Source of the DNA: Acinetobacter calcoaceticus DSM 30006 = CIP 81.8
GTDB lineage: Bacteria; Pseudomonadota; Gammaproteobacteria; Pseudomonadales; Moraxellaceae
Assembly: GCF_000368965.1 (NCBI RefSeq)
Contig: NZ_KB849780.1
Span: 2,132,107 to 2,196,106, forward strand
Length of the DNA stretch: 64,000 nt
Direction: 5' to 3'
The notes under the pieces were generated by a model that was given only the letters and a program-made list of their open reading frames with translations, made no database searches and had not been told where the DNA came from. This document shows, piece after piece, positions 17,791-27,422 of the stretch; position 1 is the stretch's first letter; every line of letters starts with the position of its first letter. Both the position numbers and the translations under genes were made by a program.

Positions 17791-19209
17791 TTAGGCCTCT
17801 GAAAGTTCTTGTGCAATTTGCGGATAGTGCTCTTGCAACATATCTACAAATTTTTGCTGGATTTCCTTTAATCGTAAAGGATTATCTGCGTCAAATCTTA
17901 CTGTAAAATATTCACCAGTATTTGATGCTCGAATAATGCCAAAACCATCATCAAAATCAAGACGTACGCCATCGATTTTACTGATGCGAGCACCTAAACG
18001 ATGACTTAAAATTTCAATATCTTGTAATACATACTTTGGATCGGACTGATACGTACCAATATAGGTATCTTCTGTACAACATCTTTCTGGATAAGGAGCA
18101 AACAATTCGGAAATTGTTGTAGCATCAGATTGGGTGAAATATTCCATTACACGTAATGCAGCATATAAACCGTCGTCATAGCCGAAACCACGCCCATCAT
18201 TAAAAACGTAGTGGCCTGCATATTCTCCACCAAAAATGGCGCGTCCATTCGACTGAGATAAATAAGCCCGTAAAAAACTACTTCCCGTGCGGATCATTTT
18301 TGCTTTTCCGCCGAGTTGTTCAACCGTTTTTTGAACCATGCGTGAACATTTCACATCAAAAACGATTTCTTGCTCTGGGTGCTGCTCTAGACACATTTGC
18401 GCAAAAAGTGACAACAATCGGTCTGCGGTCAATATCTGGGCTTTTTCATCGACTAAAACAACACGGTCACCATCCCCATCAAGGGCAATGCCAATATCTG
18501 CCTGCTGCTCAACAACTGCTTTACGCAAATTAGTTAAGTGGGCTGCATGCGAAGGGTCTGGTGCATGGTCTGGAAACTCTCCATTTGGATGGGTTCGTAA
18601 AGCAATCACTTCACAACCCATTTTTTCCAATATTAATTTTGAGCAGTGTCCAGCAGAGCCATGTAAACCATATAAAATAACTTTTAAAGGACGTTTTAAC
18701 TGAATATCTTTAAAAATGGCTTGCTGGTATTTTTGGCAAAACTCAGCTTTAAATTGAGCCGCCGTTAACTCAAGAACAGAAATTGAATGGGCTGGTACAT
18801 AAGTTTGAGCTTCATCACCCACCTGCTGAATCATTTCTGGAGACGGCGGTTCACCTTTTAAAATCCACTTAATACCATTATCCGATTTTGGGTTATGGCT
18901 TGCGGTCACCATAATGCCATTGCCGCCAAAATCTCGCGCAATGTAATACATCATTGGGGTGGAGCAACAGCCAATGTTTGTGACCACTAAACCCTGTTCT
19001 ATTAAAATTTCTTCAATTAAGTGTGCATAGGCTGGACTTGTGAGACGGGCATCATAGCCAATCACTAATTGAGTTTGTTCTGCTTGTTTGTATTGTTGTG
19101 CCAATCCATAGGCAATCGAACGGACAACGTCCGCGGTTAAGTAAGAAAGTTTGCCTCTAATATCGTAAGCACGAAAAATGCTTTTTGGAAATGAGTGTCT
19201 TACATTCAT
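17791..19209 (-). CDS. algC: Phosphomannomutase/phosphoglucomutase AlgC
   Basis: This bifunctional mutase interconverts hexose 1- and 6-phosphates for capsule, LOS and polysaccharide precursors. The 472-residue protein has the phosphoserine loop TASHNPK, the metal loop ALDGDGDRVV, the sugar-binding GGEYAGHYVF and the phosphate-binding RASNTGEYFTVR. The N-terminus PKSIFRAYDIRGK is typical. No strong Shine-Dalgarno sequence is seen. It lies directly upstream of argB and downstream of dut, with a dut terminator in between. Confidence 0.95.
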   Translation of the reverse strand: MNVRHSFPKSIFRAYDIRGKLSYLTADVVRSIAYGLAQQYKQAEQTQLVIGYDARLTSPAYAHLIEEILIEQGLVVTNIGCCSTPMMYYIARDFGGNGIMVTASHNPKSDNGIKWILKGEPPSPEMIQQVGDEAQTYVPAHSISVLELTAAQFKAEFCQKYQQAIFKDIQLKRPLKVILYGLHGSAGHCSKLILEKMGCEVIALRTHPNGEFPDHAPDPSHAAHLTNLRKAVVEQQADIGIALDGDGDRVVLVDEKAQILTADRLLSLFAQMCLEQHPEQEIVFDVKCSRMVQKTVEQLGGKAKMIRTGSSFLRAYLSQSNGRAIFGGEYAGHYVFNDGRGFGYDDGLYAALRVMEYFTQSDATTISELFAPYPERCCTEDTYIGTYQSDPKYVLQDIEILSHRLGARISKIDGVRLDFDDGFGIIRASNTGEYFTVRFDADNPLRLKEIQQKFVDMLQEHYPQIAQELSEA

Positions 19210-19354
19210 AGTGTATCTTCTATTTAAAGATCAATTCGATCTATCGCAAAAACATAGATTATTCAAAATTTTTGAAGGGTTTGTTTGCTAAAAAAGTTAA
19301 AAGAATATGAGTAAAGCGTGTTGTAATATAATCCAGTGTAACATTCAAGATGTA

Positions 19355-19382
19355 AAAAGAAACGCCTGTTCAACAGGCGTTT
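19355..19382 (-). terminator. Intrinsic terminator of dut
   Basis: AACGCCTGTT (19361-19370) and AACAGGCGTT (19372-19381) form the stem; on the minus strand a T-rich tail follows. It separates dut from algC. Confidence 0.85.
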
Positions 19383-19408
19383 GATTTTCGTTAATATTTT
19401 CAAAAAAC

Positions 19409-19861
19409 TTATTGTTTACCTGTGTGACCAAAGCCACCAGCGCCACGCAAAGTTTCTTCAAATTCTTCCACTTGCTCAAATTCAGCTTGAACAACTGGAA
19501 CTAAAACGTACTGTGCTAGGCGCTCACCTGGTTCTAGACGGAATGTGGTTTGACCACGGTTCCAAACTGAAACCATCAATTCACCTTGATAATCCGAATC
19601 AATCAAACCAACTAAATTGCCAAGCACGATACCGTGTTTATGGCCTAAACCTGAACGCGGTAAAATTAAACCAGCAAAATTTACATCATGAATATAAATT
19701 GCCATACCTGTTTTCACTAAAACAGTTTGTCCTGGTTCAATGTCAATTGCTTCATCGACGCAGGCACGTAAATCTAAACCCGCTGAACCTGCTGTTGCAT
19801 ATGAAGGTAAAGGCCATTCTTTACCTAAACGCGGATCGAGCAATTTCACTTGAACTTTCAT
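19409..19861 (-). CDS. dut: dUTP diphosphatase Dut
   Basis: The trimeric enzyme hydrolyses dUTP to dUMP, preventing uracil incorporation and feeding dTMP synthesis. All five motifs are visible in 150 residues: [50 protein letters not shown] and the C-terminal arm [10 protein letters not shown]. An AGGAAA ribosome-binding site precedes the ATG. rep lies just upstream (23 bp), so both may be on one transcript. Confidence 0.97.
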   Translation of the reverse strand: MKVQVKLLDPRLGKEWPLPSYATAGSAGLDLRACVDEAIDIEPGQTVLVKTGMAIYIHDVNFAGLILPRSGLGHKHGIVLGNLVGLIDSDYQGELMVSVWNRGQTTFRLEPGERLAQYVLVPVVQAEFEQVEEFEETLRGAGGFGHTGKQ

Positions 19862-19884
19862 GGGATTTCCTAAAAATTAAAAAA

Positions 19885-21924
19885 TTAACGCTTTAATAAA
19901 GCTTTTAAATTTGCCAGATATTGTTGAGCCTGTTCTTTAGGGTCAACATTAGCCGCAATTTTCTTTTTGCGCCCTAACCACTCCAACTCATCTTGAGGAA
20001 GTTCATCAAGGAAACGGCTTGGGGTCATCTGTCTCATCTGCCCGCCATTTTTACGCTGCTCCGCCAGAGTCAAGGTTAAACCTTGGCGTGCACGGGTAAT
20101 TCCCACGTACATCAGACGGCGTTCTTCTTCAATGGTCTCGGCTGCAATGGAGTTTTTATGCGGTAAAAGTTCTTCCTCTAATCCCATAATATAAACATAT
20201 GGGAACTCCAAACCTTTTGCTGCATGCAAAGTAAGAAGGTTAACTTTGTCTGTATCTTCTTCTTCCTGCTGCTGTTCTAACAGATCAAGTAGAACCAGTT
20301 TTCGAATGACACTTTCAATGTTCTTTTCATCAACATCTTCTGCACGATTAATCAGGTTTTGAATACTGTTAAATAAATTCTCGATATTATCGAGCTTACT
20401 TTTCTCTTGTGCAGGTGTTGCAGACTGTTCACGAACATAATCCATATAGCCTGCTTCGTTCATCATTTGACGAACTTTAGGCACAGGCTCATCGTCTTCT
20501 AACAATTCACGAGTAAACGTAGCGATAAAGTCGGCAAACTCATGAAGTTGAGTTTCTGCTTTTTTAGGAAGCACCATACTTAAACGCTGGTCAGCAGAAG
20601 CACCAAGTAAAGACAAATTATTTTCTTGTGAGAATAAACCTAACTTCTCAAGAGTAACCGGCCCAATGGCGCGTTTAGGCGTATTAATAATACGTAAGAA
20701 CGCACTGTCATCTTCAGGGTTAATAATAAGACGCAAGTAACTCATTACATCTTTAATTTCTGCACGAGCAAAGAAAGATGTACCGCCAGATAATTTATAC
20801 GGGATTTGCATTTGACGAAGCTGTGTTTCTAATACACGCGCCTGAAAGTTACCGCGATACAAAACCGCATAATCTTTCCAGTTTTTGCCGTTCATGAGCT
20901 TATGAGTCAGTAAGTCTTTTACCACGCGCTCTGCTTCATCATCATCATTACGACAAGTAATAATTCTGATGACTTCCCCATGCCCTTTATCACTCCACAA
21001 TTTCTTATCAAAAATATGTGGGTTATTTTGAATCACACAGTTCGCTGCTTTTAAAATACGGCTCGTTGAACGATAGTTCTGTTCAAGTTTAATAATATGT
21101 AAATTTGGGAAATCTTGTTTAAGCAAAGCCATATTTTCAGGCTTAGCCCCACGCCACGCGTAGATCGACTGGTCATCATCACCTACCGCAGTGAACTGCC
21201 CCATCACCCCAACTAAAAGTTTGACCAAAATATACTGAGCTGTGTTGGTATCTTGATATTCATCGACCAATAAATAGCGAACACGGTTTTGCCATTTATC
21301 ACGTACTTCTGCATTTTCTTGCAATAAGCGTGTTGGCATAACAATCAAGTCATCAAAATCAACAGCGTTGTAAGCACGTAAATTACGTTCATACAGTTGG
21401 TAAAGATGTGCAAACTGTACATCTTCAGGTGTTTCACAAGTCGAATGTGCTTGCTCTGGCACGATCAGATCATTTTTCCAATCTGAAATTTTCTTCATTG
21501 CCTTAGCAATTAATTCTTTACTCTCCGCACCTGACAAATTATCACGATGCATCAAATCCATCAAAATACGTTTACAGTCATCTGCATCTAAAATCGAAAA
21601 ATTAGCTTTTAAAGGTAAATTTTTAAGTTCTAAACGTAAAAGGTTTAAACCAAAAGTATGGAAAGTAGAGACTGATAAACCTTTTGATTCTTCACGTGAC
21701 AAAAGCTTGGACACACGCTCTTTCATTTCACGTGCAGCTTTGTTTGTAAATGTCATCGCTGTTATACGATGCGCCGGAATACGGCATTGCTGCACCAAAT
21801 AAGCAATTTTACGGGTAATTACCGATGTTTTACCTGAACCAGCACCAGCAAGCACCAATAAAGGGCCCTGAGTATATTTCATGGCTTCTTCTTGCTTGTT
21901 GTTCAATTGACTGGCAGATGACAT
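19885..21924 (-). CDS. rep: ATP-dependent DNA helicase Rep
   Basis: Rep is a 3'-5' superfamily 1A helicase that clears protein blocks ahead of replication forks. Motifs in the 679 residues are Walker A AGAGSGKTSVIT, TFTNKAAREMKER, Walker B LLVDEYQDTN, GDDDQSIYAWRGA, LEQNYRSTSRIL, LLTLHAAKGLEF and EERRLMYVGITRAR. The length and C-terminus match Rep rather than UvrD. A GAGGTAAT sequence precedes the ATG. A short spacer separates it from dut. Confidence 0.95.
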   Translation of the reverse strand: MSSASQLNNKQEEAMKYTQGPLLVLAGAGSGKTSVITRKIAYLVQQCRIPAHRITAMTFTNKAAREMKERVSKLLSREESKGLSVSTFHTFGLNLLRLELKNLPLKANFSILDADDCKRILMDLMHRDNLSGAESKELIAKAMKKISDWKNDLIVPEQAHSTCETPEDVQFAHLYQLYERNLRAYNAVDFDDLIVMPTRLLQENAEVRDKWQNRVRYLLVDEYQDTNTAQYILVKLLVGVMGQFTAVGDDDQSIYAWRGAKPENMALLKQDFPNLHIIKLEQNYRSTSRILKAANCVIQNNPHIFDKKLWSDKGHGEVIRIITCRNDDDEAERVVKDLLTHKLMNGKNWKDYAVLYRGNFQARVLETQLRQMQIPYKLSGGTSFFARAEIKDVMSYLRLIINPEDDSAFLRIINTPKRAIGPVTLEKLGLFSQENNLSLLGASADQRLSMVLPKKAETQLHEFADFIATFTRELLEDDEPVPKVRQMMNEAGYMDYVREQSATPAQEKSKLDNIENLFNSIQNLINRAEDVDEKNIESVIRKLVLLDLLEQQQEEEDTDKVNLLTLHAAKGLEFPYVYIMGLEEELLPHKNSIAAETIEEERRLMYVGITRARQGLTLTLAEQRKNGGQMRQMTPSRFLDELPQDELEWLGRKKKIAANVDPKEQAQQYLANLKALLKR

Positions 21925-22073
21925 CGTGTATTACCTCTTAATTTTTCGAGCATGATTATAGCCATCTCTGTTTTAGAATCCCAATAGTAAATCTACGGAT
22001 ATGTATAAATGATGTCTAATAATGCAATTTATGCGCCGCAGTTTGTCGTGGTTATTTATTATTCATAGTCATA

Positions 22074-22098
22074 AAAAAACCACCCGAAGGTGGTTTTT
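22074..22098 (-). terminator. Terminator of the YiaD-like gene
   Basis: AAAACCACC (22077-22085) pairs with GGTGGTTTT (22089-22097) with T runs at both sides; it lies 19 bp after the stop. Confidence 0.85.
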
Positions 22099-22116
22099 AA
22101 TACAATAATTTAAATC

Positions 22117-22770
22117 TTATTGTTTTGCATAGATGCTGATTTCTACACGACGGTTTTGTTCACGACCAGACGCAGTTGAGTTGTCTGCGATTGGGTTAGA
22201 AGAACCATAACCTTGTGCATCGATACGGCTAGATGAAAGGCCTTTACCAGCTAAATAGTTTTTAACTGATTGTGCACGTGATTGAGATAACGGAATGTTG
22301 ATAGAGTCATTACCAGTGTTATCAGTATAACCAGTAACCAAAATCGCGCTCTTGTTATCTTCAGCCAATGTTTGAGCTACTTTGTCTAAAGTTGAATAGA
22401 AGTTTGACTTGATGTTTGATTTATTTGTATCAAAAGTAATGCTACCAGGCATGATCAATTGAACAGAACCATCTGGATTACGGCCAACGTCTACACCAGT
22501 ACCCGCCATTTGTTGACGTAATTTTTTCTCTTTCTGGTCAAGGTATACACCACCAGCGGCACCAAGAACTGCACCAATTGCTGCAGCACGGTTATTTTGA
22601 CCGCTAGAGTTTGCATTTGACTTAGAAATACCGTAGCCAGCTGCTGCTCCAATTAGAGTACCTAAAGCGGCTTTATCGTATTCAACGCCACCAAGATTAT
22701 TACCAGTTGTTTGACAACCAGATAATACTACTGCTGCCCCTACCACTGTTGAAATAACTAATGCACGCAT
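22117..22770 (-). CDS. OmpA-domain lipoprotein, YiaD-like
   Basis: The 217-residue precursor has a signal peptide with lipobox LSGC, a glycine-rich zipper region (IGAAAGYGISK, IGAVLGAAGGVYLD), and a C-terminal OmpA domain. The OmpA domain carries the peptidoglycan-binding pattern TGYTDNTGNDSINIPLSQSR and EQNRRVEI. The whole order, including QMAGTGVDV, matches E. coli YiaD. It probably tethers the outer membrane to the wall. The ATG is placed at 22770 because GAGGAGG lies just upstream, inside a longer GTG frame. Confidence 0.9.
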   Translation of the reverse strand: MRALVISTVVGAAVVLSGCQTTGNNLGGVEYDKAALGTLIGAAAGYGISKSNANSSGQNNRAAAIGAVLGAAGGVYLDQKEKKLRQQMAGTGVDVGRNPDGSVQLIMPGSITFDTNKSNIKSNFYSTLDKVAQTLAEDNKSAILVTGYTDNTGNDSINIPLSQSRAQSVKNYLAGKGLSSSRIDAQGYGSSNPIADNSTASGREQNRRVEISIYAKQ

Positions 22771-23016
22771 TGCATGCCTCCTCACTTTGTGTGTTTTGTT
22801 GTCTGGATGAATAATGAAACAAAAACGAAGTATAAAACATTGATATTTTGTTAATAATAAACACTTTAGTTACTTTTTTGTAATATTTTGATGCACTTTC
22901 AGATGCTAGCTCATCACAATTTCTTCATTGTTGTCTAAGATGTCGTTGTATTTCATATTATGACAGTTATAGTTAAACAACTTTTCTATGGATTTTAGAC
23001 ATTCGGGGTCATTTAT

Positions 23017-23943
23017 ATGTCAACTGCACCCAATAAGCAATCTGCGCTAAAAAAAACTATACGTGGACTCACTGTAGGTACAGTCATTACAGGAAGTACG
23101 TTTTTTCATGGTCCACCTGTTTTAGCATTAGGTCTGACAAAGCTCTTAAAAAAATCAAAAATGATTGATGAAACGAATATCCAAATCGCAAATAATTGGA
23201 TAGACGTTAATAACAAACTTATCAATAAAGTCTTACCCCATCTTAAATGGGATATTACCATCGAAGATGGCCTTGACCTTAATATGCAAGGCCGTTATCT
23301 CATGACTTGTAATCACCAAAGTTGGGTAGATACGACGGTAAACCAATATTTTGGATTAACCCGTATGCCACTCACCCGCTTTTTTACCAAATGGGAACTC
23401 ATCTTTATTCCTTTCGTTGGTCAAGCATTTAAAATTCTAGGCTTCCCGATGATGAAGCGTCACACCAAAGAACAGGTTGCAAAGAATCCTGAGCTCAAAG
23501 ACCGTGACATGATGGAAGCACGTAAAGCCTGCGAGCAACTTTTGAGTCAGCCCTTTACATTATTGAATTATTTAGAAGGTACTCGTTTTACTCAAGAAAA
23601 ATACGACCAGCAAAAATCACCATATAAGCATTTGCTTAAACCTAAAGCGGGTGGTTTAGCCCTTGCATTAAATATCTTGGGTGACAAAATTGATGCACTG
23701 GTTGATATGACAATTGTCTACCCAAATGGTGTACCTGGATATAGTGATTTCTGGCTAGGTGATGTTTCAAAAATTGCGGTAAATTTGCGTAAAATTGAAA
23801 TTCCAGATTGGGTTCTTGGTGGAAACTATGAAGATGACGCGGTTTACCGTGAACGTTTCCAACAATGGGTTCATAAAATTTGGACCGAAAAAGATCAGAT
23901 TATTGAGCAAATGAAATCTCAATATACCTCTACGAACATTTAA
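23017..23943 (+). CDS. 1-acyl-glycerol-3-phosphate acyltransferase-like (LPLAT, YihG-type)
   Basis: The 308-residue protein has the PlsC-family HX4D motif NHQSWVD (His100, Asp105) and the substrate motif LEGTRFTQEK. An N-terminal hydrophobic segment anchors it to the inner membrane. It resembles the E. coli YihG/YihG-like group, which acylates lysophosphatidic acid and shapes phospholipid acyl composition. It begins after a GGGGTC sequence. The next gene starts 17 bp downstream and is likely co-transcribed. Confidence 0.87.
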   Translation: MSTAPNKQSALKKTIRGLTVGTVITGSTFFHGPPVLALGLTKLLKKSKMIDETNIQIANNWIDVNNKLINKVLPHLKWDITIEDGLDLNMQGRYLMTCNHQSWVDTTVNQYFGLTRMPLTRFFTKWELIFIPFVGQAFKILGFPMMKRHTKEQVAKNPELKDRDMMEARKACEQLLSQPFTLLNYLEGTRFTQEKYDQQKSPYKHLLKPKAGGLALALNILGDKIDALVDMTIVYPNGVPGYSDFWLGDVSKIAVNLRKIEIPDWVLGGNYEDDAVYRERFQQWVHKIWTEKDQIIEQMKSQYTSTNI

Positions 23944-23959
23944 GAAAGCACCCGTTATT

Positions 23960-25006
23960 ATGCAAAACAGTTCTGGGAAAAAAACGAAATATCACCATGT
24001 CGACCCAAACAGTCTTTCATTTAGACTGTTTTTAATCTATGACATCTTTATGGTGTTCATTATCATTTTTAACCTGTTCTGTCTGGCTGCAAATTTCTTT
24101 TTAATGAGCAGTATTGGGGCATGGTTCTTCGAACACATTCATTTGCCCCAAATTGTGAGCTTTTACCGTAATTCCCTTCACCCTTGGGTAATCACATCAG
24201 AAGCATGGTTTATTGGTTTTTTAATTGTTGAGTTACTTGTCCGCTGGGGCATTGCAATCATCAATAAACACCATAAACGTTGGTTCTTTTTCCCTTTTAT
24301 TCACTGGTATGAAATTTTAGCCATTATTCCTCAGCTTCGTTTTTTACGTTTGTTTCGAGCAGGAATTATTGCTTATCGCTTACATGAGCTGGGCTATCCG
24401 GTTGTTCCGCCAAGCTGGCGAAAGACAGGTTTGTTTTACTATCGCGTTGTCATGGAAGAACTGTCCGATCGTGTTGTTATTACGGTAATTGATGGTATTA
24501 GATATGAACTTGAAACCAGTTCTAGCCATAAACAAATTATTCACGACTTGGTTAATCATCATCGTGAGCAATTTACTATCACCCTAACAGCATTATTACA
24601 AGATTCTTTAGCAACTGCTTTAAAAGAACAAAAGCCAGCAATTACAAAAGGCGTTGGGAAAATTGTAGATCAAGCTATTATTGATACACCGGAGCTAACC
24701 CAGTTATTACGCTTAATTCCTTTAGTGGGCGGTCGCATTGAGCAACAGATTCAAAGCATTGGTCAAAGATTAGGTGAAAATATTAGTGCAGGTTTAATTG
24801 AACCTTTAATTGAGGGTTCATCGGCGCACCCAAATCCGACTTATCAATTAATTTCTCAAAAAGTGAGTGAAATAAATATTAATAATCGTCAGCTTGAGCA
24901 ATTGGTTGAATCTGTCGTGTTCGAGACACTCGAGTCTGTACGAAAACAAGTCAAGGTCAAACAATGGCAACAAACGCTTGCGGAGTATGATCGAATCAAA
25001 GAATAA
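23960..25006 (+). CDS. Membrane protein with a voltage-sensor-like N-terminal domain
   Basis: I do not recognise a named family. The 348-residue protein has about four N-terminal helices: roughly residues 24-50, 78-98, an amphipathic third helix with HWYEILAIIP, and LRFLRLFRAGIIAYRL with arginines every third or fourth position. This order, with an acidic residue and arginine in helix 2 (IVELLVRW), resembles S1-S4 of ion-channel voltage sensors. No pore loop or selectivity filter follows. The C-terminal about 200 residues are soluble, helical and full of paired acidic and basic residues. No Shine-Dalgarno sequence is clear; it follows the acyltransferase by 17 bp. Confidence 0.55.
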   Translation: MQNSSGKKTKYHHVDPNSLSFRLFLIYDIFMVFIIIFNLFCLAANFFLMSSIGAWFFEHIHLPQIVSFYRNSLHPWVITSEAWFIGFLIVELLVRWGIAIINKHHKRWFFFPFIHWYEILAIIPQLRFLRLFRAGIIAYRLHELGYPVVPPSWRKTGLFYYRVVMEELSDRVVITVIDGIRYELETSSSHKQIIHDLVNHHREQFTITLTALLQDSLATALKEQKPAITKGVGKIVDQAIIDTPELTQLLRLIPLVGGRIEQQIQSIGQRLGENISAGLIEPLIEGSSAHPNPTYQLISQKVSEININNRQLEQLVESVVFETLESVRKQVKVKQWQQTLAEYDRIKE

Positions 25007-25126
25007 GCATTTACTTAATTTTTTATGAATCTCGCTAGAGAATTGGCACAAATTGTTCTAGCATTTGCCCTATTTACAATAAACTTAACGCTATTACAGC
25101 TCGTTTAACGCCTTGAAGGAAGACTT

Positions 25127-25855
25127 ATGGCTGATATACGGATTACCGGCAGAATGGTTAACTTTAGCAGGATAACCTTCGATACCAATGATCATGATGT
25201 GATCCGCCAGCAATTATCAAATATATTAAATGAAGGTTCCTATCATGGAACTTTAGTGATTATTGACAGTACAGTTGAGCAAGAATTAATTGCATTAATT
25301 CAACTTCTGGTGAGCTTAGGTTTGCAACCTATGGCGGTAATCGATGGTATTTTAGGAGATGAAGCTCGCGCTATTCAATTCCCTGTTTTACCAGCAGATC
25401 AACCATTACAGCGTATTAAAGCCACAACCGAACAAGTGGCGATTGTAGAAAAACCGGCTACCGCTCCTGCCTCGTCTTCAGCAGAAACAAAAAAACCACT
25501 AAACAAGATAGCGGTTGCCCATATTACCTCTTATCATGATGAAATTTTGCGTACAGGCCAATCCCTCGTACAAGATAACGGCGATATTATTTTGAAAGCT
25601 GGCATGAATAGTGGTTCTGAAGTTATTGCATCAGGAAATATACATATTTATGGCACAGTTCGTGGTAGAGTCATTGCTGGTGCGGGCGGGCACGCAGCTG
25701 CACGCATTTTTTGCCAATCTTTAGAGGCTGAGCTCGTTTCCATTGCCGGAACGTATTGTGTCGCAGATGATATCCCTAAACATGTGGTAAAAAAGCCAGT
25801 ACATATATATTTAAATGAAAAGCAAGAGCTTGAATTTGAAGCGATTGAACTTTAG
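25127..25855 (+). CDS. minC: Septum site-determining protein MinC
   Basis: MinC inhibits FtsZ assembly away from mid-cell. The 242-residue protein has an N-terminal FtsZ-inhibiting domain, an alanine/proline linker near residues 105-125, and a C-terminal beta-helix with [20 protein letters not shown] and [17 protein letters not shown], which binds MinD. AAGGAAG precedes the ATG. It is the first gene of minCDE. Confidence 0.96.
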   Translation: MADIRITGRMVNFSRITFDTNDHDVIRQQLSNILNEGSYHGTLVIIDSTVEQELIALIQLLVSLGLQPMAVIDGILGDEARAIQFPVLPADQPLQRIKATTEQVAIVEKPATAPASSSAETKKPLNKIAVAHITSYHDEILRTGQSLVQDNGDIILKAGMNSGSEVIASGNIHIYGTVRGRVIAGAGGHAAARIFCQSLEAELVSIAGTYCVADDIPKHVVKKPVHIYLNEKQELEFEAIEL

Positions 25856-25921
25856 TTTATTAAGTAAATCACCAAAAAACAGCCCTTTTAAGGGTGTATG
25901 ACCATAATAGGAGTGGATTCG

Positions 25922-26734
25922 GTGGCCAAAATTGTTGTCGTAACATCAGGCAAAGGTGGTGTAGGTAAAACTACAACGAGCGCATCTTTTGCAACAGGTT
26001 TAGCCCTTCGTGGTCATAAAACTGTTGTGATTGATTTTGATGTAGGCTTACGTAACCTTGATTTGATTATGGGTTGTGAGCGTCGTGTTGTTTATGATTT
26101 TGTCAATGTTATTAACAACGAAGCACGTCTGCAGCAAGCCCTTATTCGTGATAAAGATATCGAAAACCTTTATATTTTACCGGCTTCACAAACACGTGAT
26201 AAAGATGCGTTGAGCGACGAAGGTGTTGCTCGTGTTATTGATGAGCTATCTCAAGAATTTGATTACGTTATTTGTGACTCACCTGCGGGTATTGAGCGTG
26301 GTGCGATTTTAGCCATGTATCATGCAGATGAAGCAATCATTGTAACGAACCCTGAAATCTCTTCAGTACGTGACTCTGACCGCATTATTGGTATGTTAGA
26401 TAGCAAAACCAAAAAAGTTGAACAAAACGAAGGACGTATACGTAAACATTTATGTATTACTCGTTTTAACCCTGAACGTGCAGACCGTCAGGAAATGCTA
26501 ACAATTGATGATATTTCTAAAGATATTCTACGCGTACCGACATTAGGTGTTATTCCAGAATGTCCAAGTGTATTGCAAGCATCAAACGAGGGTAAGCCAG
26601 TAATTCTATATTCAGAAACTAAAGCTGGTCAGGGTTATGATGATTTGGTTGCACGCTTTCTTGGCGAAGACCGTCCTTATCGACACATCACAGCTCAACC
26701 TAAAGGCTGGTTAGCACGACTATTTGGAGCGTAG
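25922..26734 (+). CDS. minD: Septum site-determining ATPase MinD
   Basis: MinD is the membrane-associated deviant-Walker ATPase that recruits MinC and oscillates with MinE. Motifs are GKGGVGKTTTS near the N-terminus, DFDVGLRNLDLIMG, and CDSPAGIERGA. The C-terminal amphipathic helix KGWLARLFGA binds the membrane. The start is taken as GTG at 25922 because AGGAG (25909-25913) sits 8 bases upstream and the product then begins AKIVVVTSGKG like other MinD proteins; the ATG at 25898 would put that site inside the gene. Length is then 270 residues. Confidence 0.95.
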   Translation: MAKIVVVTSGKGGVGKTTTSASFATGLALRGHKTVVIDFDVGLRNLDLIMGCERRVVYDFVNVINNEARLQQALIRDKDIENLYILPASQTRDKDALSDEGVARVIDELSQEFDYVICDSPAGIERGAILAMYHADEAIIVTNPEISSVRDSDRIIGMLDSKTKKVEQNEGRIRKHLCITRFNPERADRQEMLTIDDISKDILRVPTLGVIPECPSVLQASNEGKPVILYSETKAGQGYDDLVARFLGEDRPYRHITAQPKGWLARLFGA

Positions 26735-26736
26735 TT

Positions 26737-27009
26737 ATGGCAGGATTCTGGAGTAAATTATTTAGCAGTGACGAAAAGCCATCAAGTGCTCAAACTGCAA
26801 AAGATCGTTTGAAAGTTATTGTTGCTTCTGAACAAGGTTTAGGCCGCCGTTTAAGCCAAGACAAGATTGATCAGATGAAGAAAGAAATCATGCAAGTGGT
26901 CAGTCGTTATGTAAGTGGTGTAGGTGAACAGCATATCCAAATGCAGGTTCGCTCTGAAGCAAATATCGAAATGTTAGAAATGAATATCAATTTACCTGAA
27001 GAACGATAA
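26737..27009 (+). CDS. minE: Cell division topological specificity factor MinE
   Basis: MinE stimulates MinD ATPase and keeps MinC from mid-cell. The 90-residue protein has the anti-MinCD segment TAKDRLKVIVASEQGL and the dimerising domain MKKEIMQVVSRYV. It starts two bases after the minD stop, with GGAG in the minD end serving as ribosome-binding site. A strong terminator follows. Confidence 0.96.
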   Translation: MAGFWSKLFSSDEKPSSAQTAKDRLKVIVASEQGLGRRLSQDKIDQMKKEIMQVVSRYVSGVGEQHIQMQVRSEANIEMLEMNINLPEER

Positions 27010-27041
27010 TTCTATTTCTGACTATTCAATAAAACAGAATC

Positions 27042-27075
27042 AAGGCAAAATAACGCAAGTTATTTTGCCTTTTTT
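27042..27075 (+). terminator. Intrinsic terminator of minCDE
   Basis: AAGGCAAAATAAC (27042-27054) pairs perfectly with GTTATTTTGCCTT (27059-27071) around a GCAA tetraloop, followed by T. Confidence 0.92.
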
Positions 27076-27093
27076 AAAACTGAGGAGATTGTC

Positions 27094-27381
27094 ATGGCAT
27101 TATCACAGCCAGCAACTTTCAATGAAGAATGGTCCGATGAGCGTGTTTTTGCCTACCTCAACCAACTTCCGCCAACGGGTGTGAACGCAGATTTTCATGT
27201 GCTCTACCATGCATTCAAACATATGCGTCCAACAGACTATGAACGTCTTTTGACTCAATTTATTGCGGACGGACGCGATATTAATGCCAAAGACCCGGAA
27301 GGCCAACGCATTCATGATGTGATTGCCAAATTTCCGCGTCAATCGGCACCCTTTTTAGAAGTTCTAGCAAAGTTTGCTTAA
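27094..27381 (+). CDS. PA4642-like small conserved protein
   Basis: The 95-residue soluble protein resembles the conserved family represented by P. aeruginosa PA4642: FNEEWSDERVFAYLNQLPP, DFHVLYHAFKHMRPTDYERLL and INAKDPEGQRI. Its function is unknown. A GAGGAG ribosome-binding site precedes the ATG. It stands between two terminators, so it is probably monocistronic. Confidence 0.75.
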   Translation: MALSQPATFNEEWSDERVFAYLNQLPPTGVNADFHVLYHAFKHMRPTDYERLLTQFIADGRDINAKDPEGQRIHDVIAKFPRQSAPFLEVLAKFA

Positions 27382-27385
27382 AAAT

Positions 27386-27412
27386 AAAAAGCCTCTTAAA
27401 GAGGCTTTTTAT
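27386..27412. terminator. Bidirectional terminator
   Basis: AAAAAGCCTCT (27386-27396) pairs with AGAGGCTTTTT (27400-27410). It separates the convergent PA4642-like and LysE genes. Confidence 0.88.
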
Positions 27413-27422
27413 TTACCTAAAT

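Noticed and set aside
25898..25921. ATG at 25898 as the minD start
   Set aside because: It would place the AGGAG site inside the gene and add eight residues not found in MinD; GTG at 25922 fits better.
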